64,000 bases of DNA, from the NCBI GenBank assembly GCA_046160675.1, contig JBJXHH010000131.1, forward strand, positions 25,807 through 89,806. Reading direction: 5' to 3'. Shown one piece after another: positions 1-8,413 of this stretch (the stretch's first letter is position 1; every line of letters begins with the position of its first letter). The notes under the pieces were generated by a model. It saw only the letters and a program-made list of their open reading frames with translations. It searched no databases and was not told the origin of the DNA. A program made the translations under genes and the position numbers. Source of the stretch: JACMJP01 sp046160675. Its GTDB lineage: Bacteria; Bacteroidota; Bacteroidia; Chitinophagales; BACL12.

Positions 1-1498
1 TGTTAACATACAACACATCAGAACGTATAATTATTTCACTTTGTAAATGACTTTGTTTGTTAAGGACAGAAGAAATAATACCTGGAATTTTTCCTGATAT
101 AACAACATTACTTCCAGCAACATACATATTGAATTTGTTTATAAGCAATGTGTTTTCCTGGAGCAGAAGATATGCCTGTATGTTTCGGGCAAGTTCCTTA
201 CCTGAAGTATTTACTGAACCATTTTTGAGCGACACTTTTGCTGAAACATTTTCTTCATGTTCTGCAATTTTTAACTTCCCTTTATACTGTACGAACACTT
301 CTATATCACCCTCTGCGAACTTTACATTTCTGCTAAGTATTGTGTTGAATGATGTTGCCGGAGCCGAAGTAGTAAGTGTGACATCAGCAAACGGGTCTGT
401 AAGATTGGTAAGTTGCCCTGTGATGCGTAAAGGAATTTTTTTATAATTGCCGTTTATTTTTTCGATATATAATGCAGAGTTAGCAGGGTCATTTTGTATT
501 GTTGTATCAAGATGATTAATATAATGTCCGGCAACGTCACAATTTTGTATACTCACCTGAGGAGCCTCAATAGCAGCATTTTGTAACCGGAAAAAATAAT
601 CTACTGCAAGTGGATTGTTTCTTATTGGGGTACCTTTCAACTGTAAAACCGAGTGAACGGGTTTATCAATATTGATCTTGTTGATTGTGTTTTGGATATT
701 TTTGTTTACTAGGGATTTCCCTGTTTCAAAACCAGTTTCAGGATTTGTTATTTCAATAAACAGGGATGGAGTATCATGAAATAATGCAATTACTCCGGCG
801 ATGCTGAATTCTTCATCATCAACTTCAAGTTTCGATTTCTCTTCAATTTTTATTTCTGTACCTGTGTTCAGAAAATGAACATCAAAATCAATTGCTTTAC
901 TCATAAAAAACCCGCCTTTGTATGGCTTGAACACAAGGCTGTCAAACAGAACTTCACCTTTTGTATGAATCTTTTCTTCAGTAACTTCAATATTGAAATA
1001 AAGAAATGTGAATGCATGGAATTTATAATAGAATGAATCAACAAACTGAAAATGAATATTTCTTAATTCTATATCATCCACCTCTAAAGTTTTTTTGCCT
1101 TCACCTGGGGCGAAGATCCCCTGTGTATTTAGCCTGTCGTCTTTCGTATAATAAACAGACAATGATCCATCTTGCAAAACAACCTCACTGAAATGCGCCG
1201 AACCCTTCAGATAGCTAAGCACATTTAATTTTAATTGAAGGCGGCTGAGTTTGAGAAAAGGAGCATTGTAAATTGAATCGTTTATTTGCAGGCCGGAAAC
1301 AATTACTGTAGCATGAGGAAAATTTTTTAGCCAGTTAATATCAATTTCCTCAATATACAAATCACCCGCTGTCGAACTTTGTAATTTTTCAATTGCGATC
1401 GCCTCTATCTTTTTATCAAATACAAGAATGAAAATGATAAATAACAGAAACAAACCTCCAGTAATTATGAAGAAGTATTTAAGTATTTTAAGCATCAT
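1..1498 (-). CDS. AsmA-like envelope protein, C-terminus outside window
   Basis: The minus-strand frame is open from the ATG at 1498 (a second ATG follows at 1495) to the window edge, so about 499 N-terminal residues are visible and the C-terminus is missing. Residues 1-28 hold a single hydrophobic anchor (ILKYFFIITGGLFLLF) followed by a basic pair. The remainder is a beta-rich, low-complexity extracytoplasmic region. It has the alternating pattern and the phrases (SRLQLKLNVLSYLKGS, 'VDDIELRNIHF') typical of AsmA/TamB-type proteins, which are linked to lipid handling between inner and outer membrane. It is divergent from korA with a spacer of about 220 bp. The family call rests on architecture and general resemblance, so it is moderate; a search of the complete protein against AsmA/DUF3971/DUF748 profiles would decide. 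Confidence 0.6.
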   Translation of the reverse strand, partial: MMLKILKYFFIITGGLFLLFIIFILVFDKKIEAIAIEKLQSSTAGDLYIEEIDINWLKNFPHATVIVSGLQINDSIYNAPFLKLSRLQLKLNVLSYLKGSAHFSEVVLQDGSLSVYYTKDDRLNTQGIFAPGEGKKTLEVDDIELRNIHFQFVDSFYYKFHAFTFLYFNIEVTEEKIHTKGEVLFDSLVFKPYKGGFFMSKAIDFDVHFLNTGTEIKIEEKSKLEVDDEEFSIAGVIALFHDTPSLFIEITNPETGFETGKSLVNKNIQNTINKINIDKPVHSVLQLKGTPIRNNPLAVDYFFRLQNAAIEAPQVSIQNCDVAGHYINHLDTTIQNDPANSALYIEKINGNYKKIPLRITGQLTNLTDPFADVTLTTSAPATSFNTILSRNVKFAEGDIEVFVQYKGKLKIAEHEENVSAKVSLKNGSVNTSGKELARNIQAYLLLQENTLLINKFNMYVAGSNVVISGKIPGIISSVLNKQSHLQSEIIIRSDVLYVN

Positions 1499-1688
1499 GT
1501 GAGATGATGAAAAAGGCAAATACAGTGCGATTAATGCAAACACTTATAAAGAGAGGAACGATGATGAGTCAACTGATAACCTATACCCCTTGTTGGGGTA
1601 AAACCTTCTCAATGTGCAACAAACAGAACATGAGCATTCTATGCAACAGTGGGCTTGTTTTAGCCGTCAAAACCTCGCAACTATTCAC

Positions 1689-1696
1689 TAACTTCG
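1689..1696 (+). promoter_or_regulatory. Possible -7 box TAACTTCG before korA
   Basis: TAACTTCGC lies 25 nt before the korA ATG. It matches the Bacteroidota -7 pattern TAnnTTTG except for C in place of the third T, a variant repeated before recA, the M2 peptidase and the minus-strand MFS gene. No clear -33 TTTG was found at normal spacing, so confidence is low. Confidence 0.35.
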
Positions 1697-1721
1697 CACA
1701 AAATTTTTAAGAAAAATATCT

Positions 1722-3557
1722 ATGAACATTCAGGTTCTTGAAGATGTAGTTATCAAATTCGCCGGCGACTCAGGCGACGGGATGCAGCTCACCGGTGGAC
1801 AATTCACTAACAATACCGCCCTCATGGGTGCCGACCTTGCAACTTTTCCGGATTTTCCGGCTGAGATCAGGGCACCGATTGGAACGCTTCCCGGTGTTTC
1901 AGGTTTTCAATTACACTTCGGCAGCAGGAAGATCTATACCCCGGGCGATCAATGTGACGTATTGGTAGCAATGAACGTAGCGGCTTTGAAAGTTAACCTC
2001 GGTGGTTTGAAAAAAGGGGCGATCATTATTGCAAACACAGATGGTTTCGATGCAAAAAATATGCGCCTTGCAAATGCTGCCACTAATCCCCTGGAAGATG
2101 GGTCCTTACAAGGATATGAAGTAATTAAAATCGATGTAACCAAGCTGACGAGAGAAGCCCTTACTGATATTACAATGGGAGTGAAAGAAAAAGATCGATG
2201 CAAAAACATGTTTGTGCTCGGCTTTTTGTATTACATGTATTCAAGATCATTGGAGTCAACAGAAAGATTTTTAGAAAGTAAATTCTCTAAAAAACCTGAC
2301 ATTCTCGAGGCAAATTTAAAAGCATTAAAAGCAGGATATAATTATGCAGACACTACTGAAGTGTTTTCATCAAGATATAAAGTAGAAGCGGCAAAACTTG
2401 ATCCCGGTACTTACAGAAGCATCATCGGTAATGATGCTGCAAGCATGGGTTTTATCGCTGCTTCACAAAAAGCTGGTTTGCCTTTGTTTTTAGGAAGTTA
2501 TCCTATCACTCCGGCTTCAGACATTTTACATTTTCTAGCGAAGTATAAAAATTTTGGCATCAGGACCTTTCAGGCCGAAGATGAAATTGCAGCCATTTGT
2601 GCAGCTATTGGTGCATCTTTTGGCGGGCACCTTGCAATGACAACAACATCAGGCCCCGGCATTGCATTAAAAGGCGAAGCAATGGGCTTAGCAGTGATGC
2701 TTGAAATTCCTTTAGTTATCGTAAACATTCAGAGAGCAGGGCCAAGTACAGGCATGCCTACAAAAACAGAGCAAGCAGATTTGTTGCAGGCCTTATACGG
2801 AAGAAACGGCGAATGCCCCATGCCTGTAATTGCAGCAGCTACTGCAAGTGATGCATTCGAAACCGCCTTTGAAGCATGTAGAATTTCTTTACAACACATG
2901 ACGCCTGTCATGTTTCTGAGCGATGGGTATATTGCCAATGGCGCAGAGCCGTGGAAATTTCCCAAGGCAGAAGACCTTCCGGAAATAAAGGTGGAATTCG
3001 CAAAACCCATTGAAGACGGAAACGCATACTTACCTTATTCAAGAGATGAAAAATTGGCGAGACCCTGGGCAATACCGGGAACAAAAGGTTTAGAGCATAG
3101 AATTGGGGGGTTAGAAAAAGCAGATATAACTGGAAATATTTCTTATGAGCCTGATAACCATGAACACATGGTGAAATTACGGGAGGAAAAAGTAGAACGC
3201 ATTGCCAATTATATCCCTGATCAGAAAATTGCAGCAGGCCCATCAAAAGGAAAAATATTGGTGTTGGGCTGGGGTTCAACGTATGGCGCAATTCAAAGTG
3301 CTGTGCATCATATTTTAGCGGATGGGTATGAAGTAGCGCATGCCCATTTGCGATACATCAAGCCCTTCCCAAAAAACCTCGGGGAGGTCTTATTCAGTTA
3401 TGATAAAGTGATTATTCCTGAAATAAACAACGGGCAGTTAGTAAAAGTGATAAGAGATAAATTCATGATCCCTGCCATTCCTTACAACAAAATAAAAGGA
3501 ACACCAATAACAAGCGCTGAGTTGATTGAATTTATTATGAAAGAATTGGCTAACTAA
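1722..3557 (+). CDS. korA: 2-oxoacid:ferredoxin oxidoreductase, alpha subunit (gamma-alpha fusion)
   Basis: This is the 611-residue large subunit of a 2-oxoacid (probably 2-oxoglutarate) ferredoxin oxidoreductase, which makes or consumes acyl-CoA with reduced ferredoxin. Residues 8-190 form the gamma domain, beginning VVIKFAGDSGDGMQLTGG. Residues about 218-460 form the alpha pyrimidine-binding domain, with GSYPITPASD, an acidic FQAEDE segment and TTTSGPGIALK. A C-terminal domain starting near ILVLGWGSTYG follows. Gamma-alpha fusion is the usual form in Bacteroidota KorA. The beta subunit follows 42 bp downstream, so the two form one operon. No separate ferredoxin-like delta subunit lies nearby, which fits the two-subunit KorAB type. 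Substrate preference (2-oxoglutarate versus pyruvate) is inferred from the subunit layout only. Confidence 0.93.
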   Translation: MNIQVLEDVVIKFAGDSGDGMQLTGGQFTNNTALMGADLATFPDFPAEIRAPIGTLPGVSGFQLHFGSRKIYTPGDQCDVLVAMNVAALKVNLGGLKKGAIIIANTDGFDAKNMRLANAATNPLEDGSLQGYEVIKIDVTKLTREALTDITMGVKEKDRCKNMFVLGFLYYMYSRSLESTERFLESKFSKKPDILEANLKALKAGYNYADTTEVFSSRYKVEAAKLDPGTYRSIIGNDAASMGFIAASQKAGLPLFLGSYPITPASDILHFLAKYKNFGIRTFQAEDEIAAICAAIGASFGGHLAMTTTSGPGIALKGEAMGLAVMLEIPLVIVNIQRAGPSTGMPTKTEQADLLQALYGRNGECPMPVIAAATASDAFETAFEACRISLQHMTPVMFLSDGYIANGAEPWKFPKAEDLPEIKVEFAKPIEDGNAYLPYSRDEKLARPWAIPGTKGLEHRIGGLEKADITGNISYEPDNHEHMVKLREEKVERIANYIPDQKIAAGPSKGKILVLGWGSTYGAIQSAVHHILADGYEVAHAHLRYIKPFPKNLGEVLFSYDKVIIPEINNGQLVKVIRDKFMIPAIPYNKIKGTPITSAELIEFIMKELAN

Positions 3558-3599
3558 TAAAAAAGTAAAATCAAAATATTTTATTCGTAAAAAGATACA

Positions 3600-4622
3600 A
3601 TGAGCGAAACATTAAACCTCACAGCAAAAGATTTTCAAACCGACCAGGAAGTACGCTGGTGTCCCGGTTGCGGCGATTATTCTATTTTGAAACAAGTACA
3701 TACAGTGCTTCCGCAACTTGGCATTCCGAGAGAAAACATCGTAGTCGTTTCAGGCATTGGATGCTCATCCCGGTTTCCTTACTACACAAATACTTTCGGC
3801 ATGCATTCCATTCATGGAAGAGCTACTGCAGTGGCAAGCGGATTAAAATCGGCAAGGCCAGAACTGAGTGTTTGGATAGTTACAGGTGATGGCGATGGAT
3901 TATCTATTGGCGGAAATCATACTATCCATTTGCTGCGAAGAAATTTCAATGTAAATATTTTATTGTTCAACAATGAGATTTACGGATTAACAAAAGGGCA
4001 ATATTCCCCAACATCACCACTTGGAAAAGTTGCCAAGTCAACTCCGATGGGATCAGTTGATCATCCTTTTAACCCAGCAGCTTTAGCATTAGGCGCTGAT
4101 GCAACATTTGTTGCAAGAAGTATGGACAGAGATCCCGGTCATTTACAGGAATGTTTGATCAGGGCAAACCAGCACAAAGGCGCATCTTTCCTGGAAATTT
4201 ATCAGAACTGCAACATTTTTAACGACATGGCTTTTGAAGTATTCACAGAAAAAGCAACAAAAAAAGAAAACGACCTTTTTGTGCGCCACGGCCAGCCGTT
4301 AGTGTTCGGGGAAAACAATGATAAGGGAATAAAATTGGATGGGTTTACTCCTGTGGTAATAAAATTCAGCGATGGATTTACTGCGGATGATTGTTGGGTG
4401 CATGATGAAACTGATATTTACAAAGCACAGATTCTTGTGCGTATTTTCGATAACCCGTCTAAAGATGGACATCTGCCAAGGCCTTTTGGCGTATTCTATG
4501 CCAATGAACATCGCCCAACGTATGAGGATATGATGAGTGAACAATTACATGAAGCGATGGGAAAAGGGAAGGGCGACCTGGATAAATTACTCAAAGGCAG
4601 CGAAACCTGGGAGATAAAATGA
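3600..4622 (+). CDS. korB: 2-oxoacid:ferredoxin oxidoreductase, beta subunit
   Basis: This 340-residue thiamine-diphosphate-binding subunit partners with KorA. Residues 20-26 (RWCPGCGDY) carry the CxxC cysteines used for the iron-sulfur cluster, and a further cysteine lies in SGIGCSSRFP. The ThDP/Mg motif is seen as VTGDGDGLSIGGNH with NNEIYGLTKGQYSPTS downstream, the usual spacing for this family. The length matches KorB of Bacteroidota (about 335-345 aa). It lies 42 bp after korA and is presumably co-transcribed. The 187 bp to the next gene contain that gene's own promoter-like element. Confidence 0.93.
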   Translation: MSETLNLTAKDFQTDQEVRWCPGCGDYSILKQVHTVLPQLGIPRENIVVVSGIGCSSRFPYYTNTFGMHSIHGRATAVASGLKSARPELSVWIVTGDGDGLSIGGNHTIHLLRRNFNVNILLFNNEIYGLTKGQYSPTSPLGKVAKSTPMGSVDHPFNPAALALGADATFVARSMDRDPGHLQECLIRANQHKGASFLEIYQNCNIFNDMAFEVFTEKATKKENDLFVRHGQPLVFGENNDKGIKLDGFTPVVIKFSDGFTADDCWVHDETDIYKAQILVRIFDNPSKDGHLPRPFGVFYANEHRPTYEDMMSEQLHEAMGKGKGDLDKLLKGSETWEIK

Positions 4623-4743
4623 GTTGTGAATAGATAAGTGAGCAGATAAATTTACATGATATTGTTAGTGGCGGAATTCAAAACCCGGTATCCAATATCC
4701 TGCATCCAGCTAAAGTTTCCAGTTTTTGTCACCCCTTTACCCG

Positions 4744-4776
4744 TTTTGCAAAAACAACCCGCAAGGTGTATCTTGC
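4744..4776 (+). promoter_or_regulatory. Promoter-like element before the lysyl-oxidase gene
   Basis: TTTTG at 4744-4748 and TATCTTGC at 4769-4776 are separated by 20 nt, near the -33/-7 spacing known for Bacteroidota sigma-ABfr promoters. The -7 box departs from TAnnTTTG by one base. The ATG follows 33 nt later. This supports the internal ATG at 4810 as the true start, because an upstream in-frame ATG at 4726 would lie before the promoter. Confidence 0.45.
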
Positions 4777-4809
4777 ATCACAATTTATAAATCCATCTAT
4801 CAAATTTTT

Positions 4810-6849
4810 ATGAAAAAAATTGTTTTACTCCTTCTTTGTGCAGCCCCAATATTTGTATGGGCTCAGTGTACAACAACAGATGCCACTGATTGTGATTGTA
4901 AAGACGGCAGTTCAGATTGTGATTTACTGCCCGATATCACAGCATCATACGACTTATTGGCTGAGCCTGATGAAACCCTTGAAGAAGCAGGCATCTTGTA
5001 TCTTTCAGTAGGCACACCAAACATTGGTCACGGGCCATTGCGGGTATTACCAACTGACTATTACGTTTGCGGCGGAGATACGATTTACAGCCCGGGGGGA
5101 TTGGATGCTTGTGATGATGGAAGCCTTCCAAGCCAGATCATTGAACAAAGGATTTATCATAAAAATGGGGATGACATGAGCTATTGGGACAGGGAGGCAG
5201 GAACAATGACCTATCATCCAACACATGGCCACTTTCATACTGATAACTGGGGAAATTATACATTGCGTAAACCTATAGATGGTGTAACAGACCCTACAGA
5301 ATGGCCAATTATAGGCAACGGAACAAAAATGGGCTTTTGCTTGATGGACCTTGCAAACTGCGCCAGCGGTTCCAGCTACGGGTATTGCAGGAAAAATGAT
5401 GGAACTGTACTCACTAACGATGGACCCAATTATGGTTTGGGTGGTGGTAGCTATGACTGCGGAATAAATAACCAGGGTATTTCTTGCGGCTATCTTGACA
5501 TTTATGATTACTACCTGGATGGTATGTGGATTGAAATTCCTGAGGGCGTTTGTAATGGCGATTATTACATCGTTGTTGAAATTGACCCCAATAATAATTA
5601 CCTGGAAGAAGATGATGATAACAATGTGATAACCATGCCTTACACATTAACTGAACAACCCGAGACCGGCGATTTCTTTCCAGTTACAGCCAGTTCAGAC
5701 TTGGTACTTTGCGCCGGAGAAACAGTAGAATTATCTGTGGCTGCAGTAGGTTATGCTTATACATGGAGTAACGGCGCTACTACTAACACAATCAATGTTT
5801 CAGAACCCGGCGAATATTATTGCACAATCAGCCGTGACTGTGGTGAAGGATATTCAGATACAGTAACGGTCTCTATACTCAGTGTTGCAGAACCCGTGGC
5901 TGATGATGAGGTAGAAGGATGTTATGCTGCTTCCTCTGTATTAACAGCTATTGGCGAACTTGTAACTTGGTATGATGCTGCAACAGGCGGAACTATGCTT
6001 GGTGCAGGCACATCATTTACTACACCTGTGTTATATGAAGATGTAACATATTATGCTGATAATACAGAAACTGTTACTACTGAAATTCTGGAACATGTCG
6101 GCGAAACAGAACATGCAGGTTCTGATTATAGTTCAGGATCACCTTACAATGGCTACCAGGTTTTTGATGTTTTTAATACCATGACTTTAAAAACAGTGAA
6201 AGTAATTACTGATTATCCGGGCGAAAGAATTATTGAATTAAGAAACGCCTCTGAGGCTGTTTTGCAATCAATAGAAGTTGATATACCTGAAGGAACTACT
6301 GTTATTGACCTGAATTTTGTGATAGAACCTGGAACTAATTACCAACTTGGATCAAACGATGATAAGAATGATGAAGTTTTCGGAGAAATAAGCCCTTTCC
6401 TGAAGAGAAGTACAGAAGGAACAAATTACCCTTACACCATTGATGATATTGTAAGCGTTACCGGTACCAGCTTTGACGGAACAAGATGGTATTATTTTTA
6501 TGATTGGGAAGTAGAAGCTGTAAGTAGTTTTACCTGTTCAAGTGAAAGAATACCTGTTACTGTGAAAGTAGTAGAATGTACGGGCATAAGCGAAGTGAAC
6601 AACATTAAAGACCTGAACATTTATCCAAACCCGAGTAACGGCACATTTACTGTTTCATACACAGCAGATGATAACGAATCATCAACAATTAATGTATTAA
6701 ACACTTTAGGTGAAGTTGTTGCAACTCAAAATGCAGGCGGAATAAATGCTACAGCTACATTTAATATCAATGCAGTTGCAGCAGGAACCTATACAGTAGA
6801 AATTGTTTCAGAAAATAAAGCTGTTCACAGGCAGATAGTAATTGAATAA
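4810..6849 (+). CDS. T9SS-secreted lysyl-oxidase-like protein with Ig-like domains
   Basis: The start is placed at 4810, because residues 1-19 then form a signal peptide (MKKIVLLLLCAAPIFVWAQ); the frame is open upstream but those residues do not look like a leader. The protein has 679 residues. Residues about 45-280 resemble the copper amine oxidase domain of lysyl oxidase. They contain the copper 'talon' HGHFH at 139-143, a GTKMGFC segment with Lys173 where the quinone-forming lysine sits, Tyr228 in SCGYLD where the partner tyrosine sits, and the closing DPNNNYLEEDDDNN. Two Ig-like segments follow (about 290-400), then a beta-rich region. The C-terminus begins LNIYPNPSNG, a type A T9SS sorting domain. 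Lysyl oxidases oxidise primary amines such as lysine side chains to aldehydes. The substrate here is unknown. The protein should reach the cell surface or medium. Confidence 0.82.
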   Translation: MKKIVLLLLCAAPIFVWAQCTTTDATDCDCKDGSSDCDLLPDITASYDLLAEPDETLEEAGILYLSVGTPNIGHGPLRVLPTDYYVCGGDTIYSPGGLDACDDGSLPSQIIEQRIYHKNGDDMSYWDREAGTMTYHPTHGHFHTDNWGNYTLRKPIDGVTDPTEWPIIGNGTKMGFCLMDLANCASGSSYGYCRKNDGTVLTNDGPNYGLGGGSYDCGINNQGISCGYLDIYDYYLDGMWIEIPEGVCNGDYYIVVEIDPNNNYLEEDDDNNVITMPYTLTEQPETGDFFPVTASSDLVLCAGETVELSVAAVGYAYTWSNGATTNTINVSEPGEYYCTISRDCGEGYSDTVTVSILSVAEPVADDEVEGCYAASSVLTAIGELVTWYDAATGGTMLGAGTSFTTPVLYEDVTYYADNTETVTTEILEHVGETEHAGSDYSSGSPYNGYQVFDVFNTMTLKTVKVITDYPGERIIELRNASEAVLQSIEVDIPEGTTVIDLNFVIEPGTNYQLGSNDDKNDEVFGEISPFLKRSTEGTNYPYTIDDIVSVTGTSFDGTRWYYFYDWEVEAVSSFTCSSERIPVTVKVVECTGISEVNNIKDLNIYPNPSNGTFTVSYTADDNESSTINVLNTLGEVVATQNAGGINATATFNINAVAAGTYTVEIVSENKAVHRQIVIE

Positions 6850-6872
6850 CTAATCAATACAAGAATATTAAT

Positions 6873-6904
6873 GGGACGGATGAATTACATCCGTCCCTTT
6901 TTTT
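6873..6904 (+). terminator. Rho-independent terminator
   Basis: A perfect 10-bp stem GGGACGGATG / CATCCGTCCC with loop AATTA is followed directly by seven T. It lies 23 bp after the stop of the lysyl-oxidase-like gene and ends that transcript. Confidence 0.92.
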
Positions 6905-7197
6905 ATTTAGAGTTTGTTATTTTTTTGTAAACAGGCAACCCTTTCATAAGCAAGATAATCTCATGAACAATAACACACTATCCCTGTTTCCCTTAATATC
7001 ATTTTTATACAATCCTCCCCAGGAAAATTTCCCGGCTTATCATCCATGCCGGGATTTTTTTGTTATAACGGGTTAAGCCTGAAGTAATAACTTCTTTCTG
7101 AGTTGCTTAGAAGTATTTCGGAATTCGGCGATCAGAAGAAATCAACTCAAATCTTTATATAAGTTTCAGCTGCCTTTTCGCCACTATAAGTTGCTAC
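6905..7197. other. Intergenic stretch without a recognisable gene
   Basis: This lies between the terminator of the lysyl-oxidase gene and the convergent recA. Apart from a second terminator-like hairpin at 7031-7061, no conserved gene, tRNA or promoter with both boxes was found. A 37-codon frame starting ATG at 6964 overlaps the hairpin and shows no signal or motif, so it is not called. Confidence 0.5.
7031..7061 (+). terminator. Second, orphan terminator-like hairpin
   Basis: CCCGGC (7031-7036) pairs with GCCGGG (7048-7053) across an 11-nt loop and is followed by A and seven T. On the plus strand nothing recognisable precedes it except the already terminated lysyl-oxidase transcript. It may be a back-up terminator or the end of a small unseen RNA. 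On the minus strand it lacks a T-run, so it does not serve recA. Confidence 0.65.
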
Positions 7198-8199
7198 TTA
7201 CTTCTTCTCTAGACCTAACTTCTCTTTTATTTTCTTTTCAATCTCGGCAGCAAGTTCAGGATTGTCAAGCAGGAGTTCTTTTACACCTTCTCTTCCTTGT
7301 CCAAGTTTTGTTCCATCGTAGCTGTACCAGCTACCACTTTTTTGTACTACTCCGCATTCGGCACCAAGGTCAACTATTTCCCCAAGTTTTGAAATACCTA
7401 CGCCATACATGATGTCAAATTCTGCCTGACGGAAGGGTGGAGCCACTTTGTTTTTCACCACCTTCACTTTTACCCTGTTTCCTACAGCATCATCCTTTTC
7501 TTTTATTTGTCCTATGCGGCGAATATCAAGGCGTATTGATGCATAAAATTTCAAAGCGTTTCCCCCGGTAGTAGTTTCAGGGTTACCGAACATTACACCG
7601 ATTTTTTCCCTGAGCTGGTTAATGAAAATACAGCAACTGCCTGTTTTACTGATGGCCCCGGTAAGTTTACGTAAGGCCTGGCTCATCAATCGTGCCTGTA
7701 AGCCCATTTTGCTTTCTCCCATCTCTCCCTCCAGCTCTCCTTTGGGAACCAGCGCAGCCACAGAGTCAATCACTACAACATCCAGCGCCCCACTTCTTAT
7801 CAAATGTTCAGCTATTTCAAGGGCCTGCTCACCGTTGTCAGGTTGGGATATTAAAAGGTTTTCTGTATCAACACCAAGTTTTTCTGCGTAAGATTTATCA
7901 AAAGCATGTTCAGCATCTATGAAAGCAGCCATGCCCCCCTTTTTTTGTGCCTCGGCGATTACATGAATTGCCAGGGTGGTTTTTCCCGAAGACTCAGGAC
8001 CATAAATTTCAACTACCCGACCCCTCGGAAACCCGCCGATACCCAGTGCAATATCAAGCCCAATGGAGCCGGAAGGGATTACATCCACGGCAAACTCAGG
8101 GCTGTCGCCCAGTTTCATAATTGTTCCTTTGCCGTAGGTTTTATTGAGTGAATCAACCGCAAGGTTGAGGGCTTTTAATTTTTCGCTTGTTTCTGCCAT
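7198..8199 (-). CDS. recA: Recombinase RecA
   Basis: RecA, 333 residues, forms filaments on single-stranded DNA, drives strand exchange and triggers the SOS response. The Walker A motif GPESSGKTT lies at residues 67-75. The nearby [19 protein letters not shown] carries Walker B and the MAW-like segment, and [21 protein letters not shown] is the L2 DNA-binding loop. Length and start ([14 protein letters not shown]) are typical for Bacteroidota RecA. It is a single gene, divergent from the M2 peptidase, with a possible -7 box 43 nt upstream. No clear SOS operator was recognised in the leader, but operator sequences in this phylum are variable. Confidence 0.98.
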   Translation of the reverse strand: MAETSEKLKALNLAVDSLNKTYGKGTIMKLGDSPEFAVDVIPSGSIGLDIALGIGGFPRGRVVEIYGPESSGKTTLAIHVIAEAQKKGGMAAFIDAEHAFDKSYAEKLGVDTENLLISQPDNGEQALEIAEHLIRSGALDVVVIDSVAALVPKGELEGEMGESKMGLQARLMSQALRKLTGAISKTGSCCIFINQLREKIGVMFGNPETTTGGNALKFYASIRLDIRRIGQIKEKDDAVGNRVKVKVVKNKVAPPFRQAEFDIMYGVGISKLGEIVDLGAECGVVQKSGSWYSYDGTKLGQGREGVKELLLDNPELAAEIEKKIKEKLGLEKK

Positions 8200-8242
8200 A
8201 ATATTGGGGTTTAACTGTTTTTTAAATCAAATTATTTCTTTG

Positions 8243-8250
8243 CGAAAGTA
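8243..8250 (-). promoter_or_regulatory. Possible -7 box TACTTTCG before recA
   Basis: Read on the minus strand, TACTTTCGC lies 43 nt upstream of the recA ATG. The identical nine bases occur before the minus-strand MFS gene at 52434. No exact -33 TTTG at 17-20 nt spacing was found. Confidence 0.4.
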
Positions 8251-8387
8251 GTGTTTTCAACAGGAAATATTTTACAAAAATCAGGATTGTGCAAAAGTTT
8301 TTATCCTTTTCCTGAATACGATATCACATATCCAAAGCCAGTGTTTTAATATTCGTTAATAAATTCTGCATTCAGGAATTAAGCCTT

Positions 8388-8395
8388 TACCTTCG
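8388..8395 (+). promoter_or_regulatory. Possible -7 box TACCTTCG before the M2 peptidase
   Basis: TACCTTCGCC lies 18 nt before the ATG. A TTCTG sits 19 nt upstream of the box, a weak -33 match. It belongs to the same TAnnTTCGC group seen before korA and recA. Confidence 0.4.
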
Positions 8396-8413
8396 CCTGC
8401 TAAACCGTTAATT

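Noticed and set aside
1584..1600. TACCCC/GGGGTA hairpin between the AsmA-like gene and korA
   Set aside because: Only six base pairs and no T-run; no recognised riboswitch or terminator form.
1504..1710. 68-codon frame upstream of korA starting ATGATG
   Set aside because: No signal, motif or recognisable homology; composition looks like intergenic DNA and the korA promoter-like box lies inside it.
2908..3291. 127-codon minus-strand frame inside korA
   Set aside because: Shadow of a strongly conserved coding region; no protein-like features.
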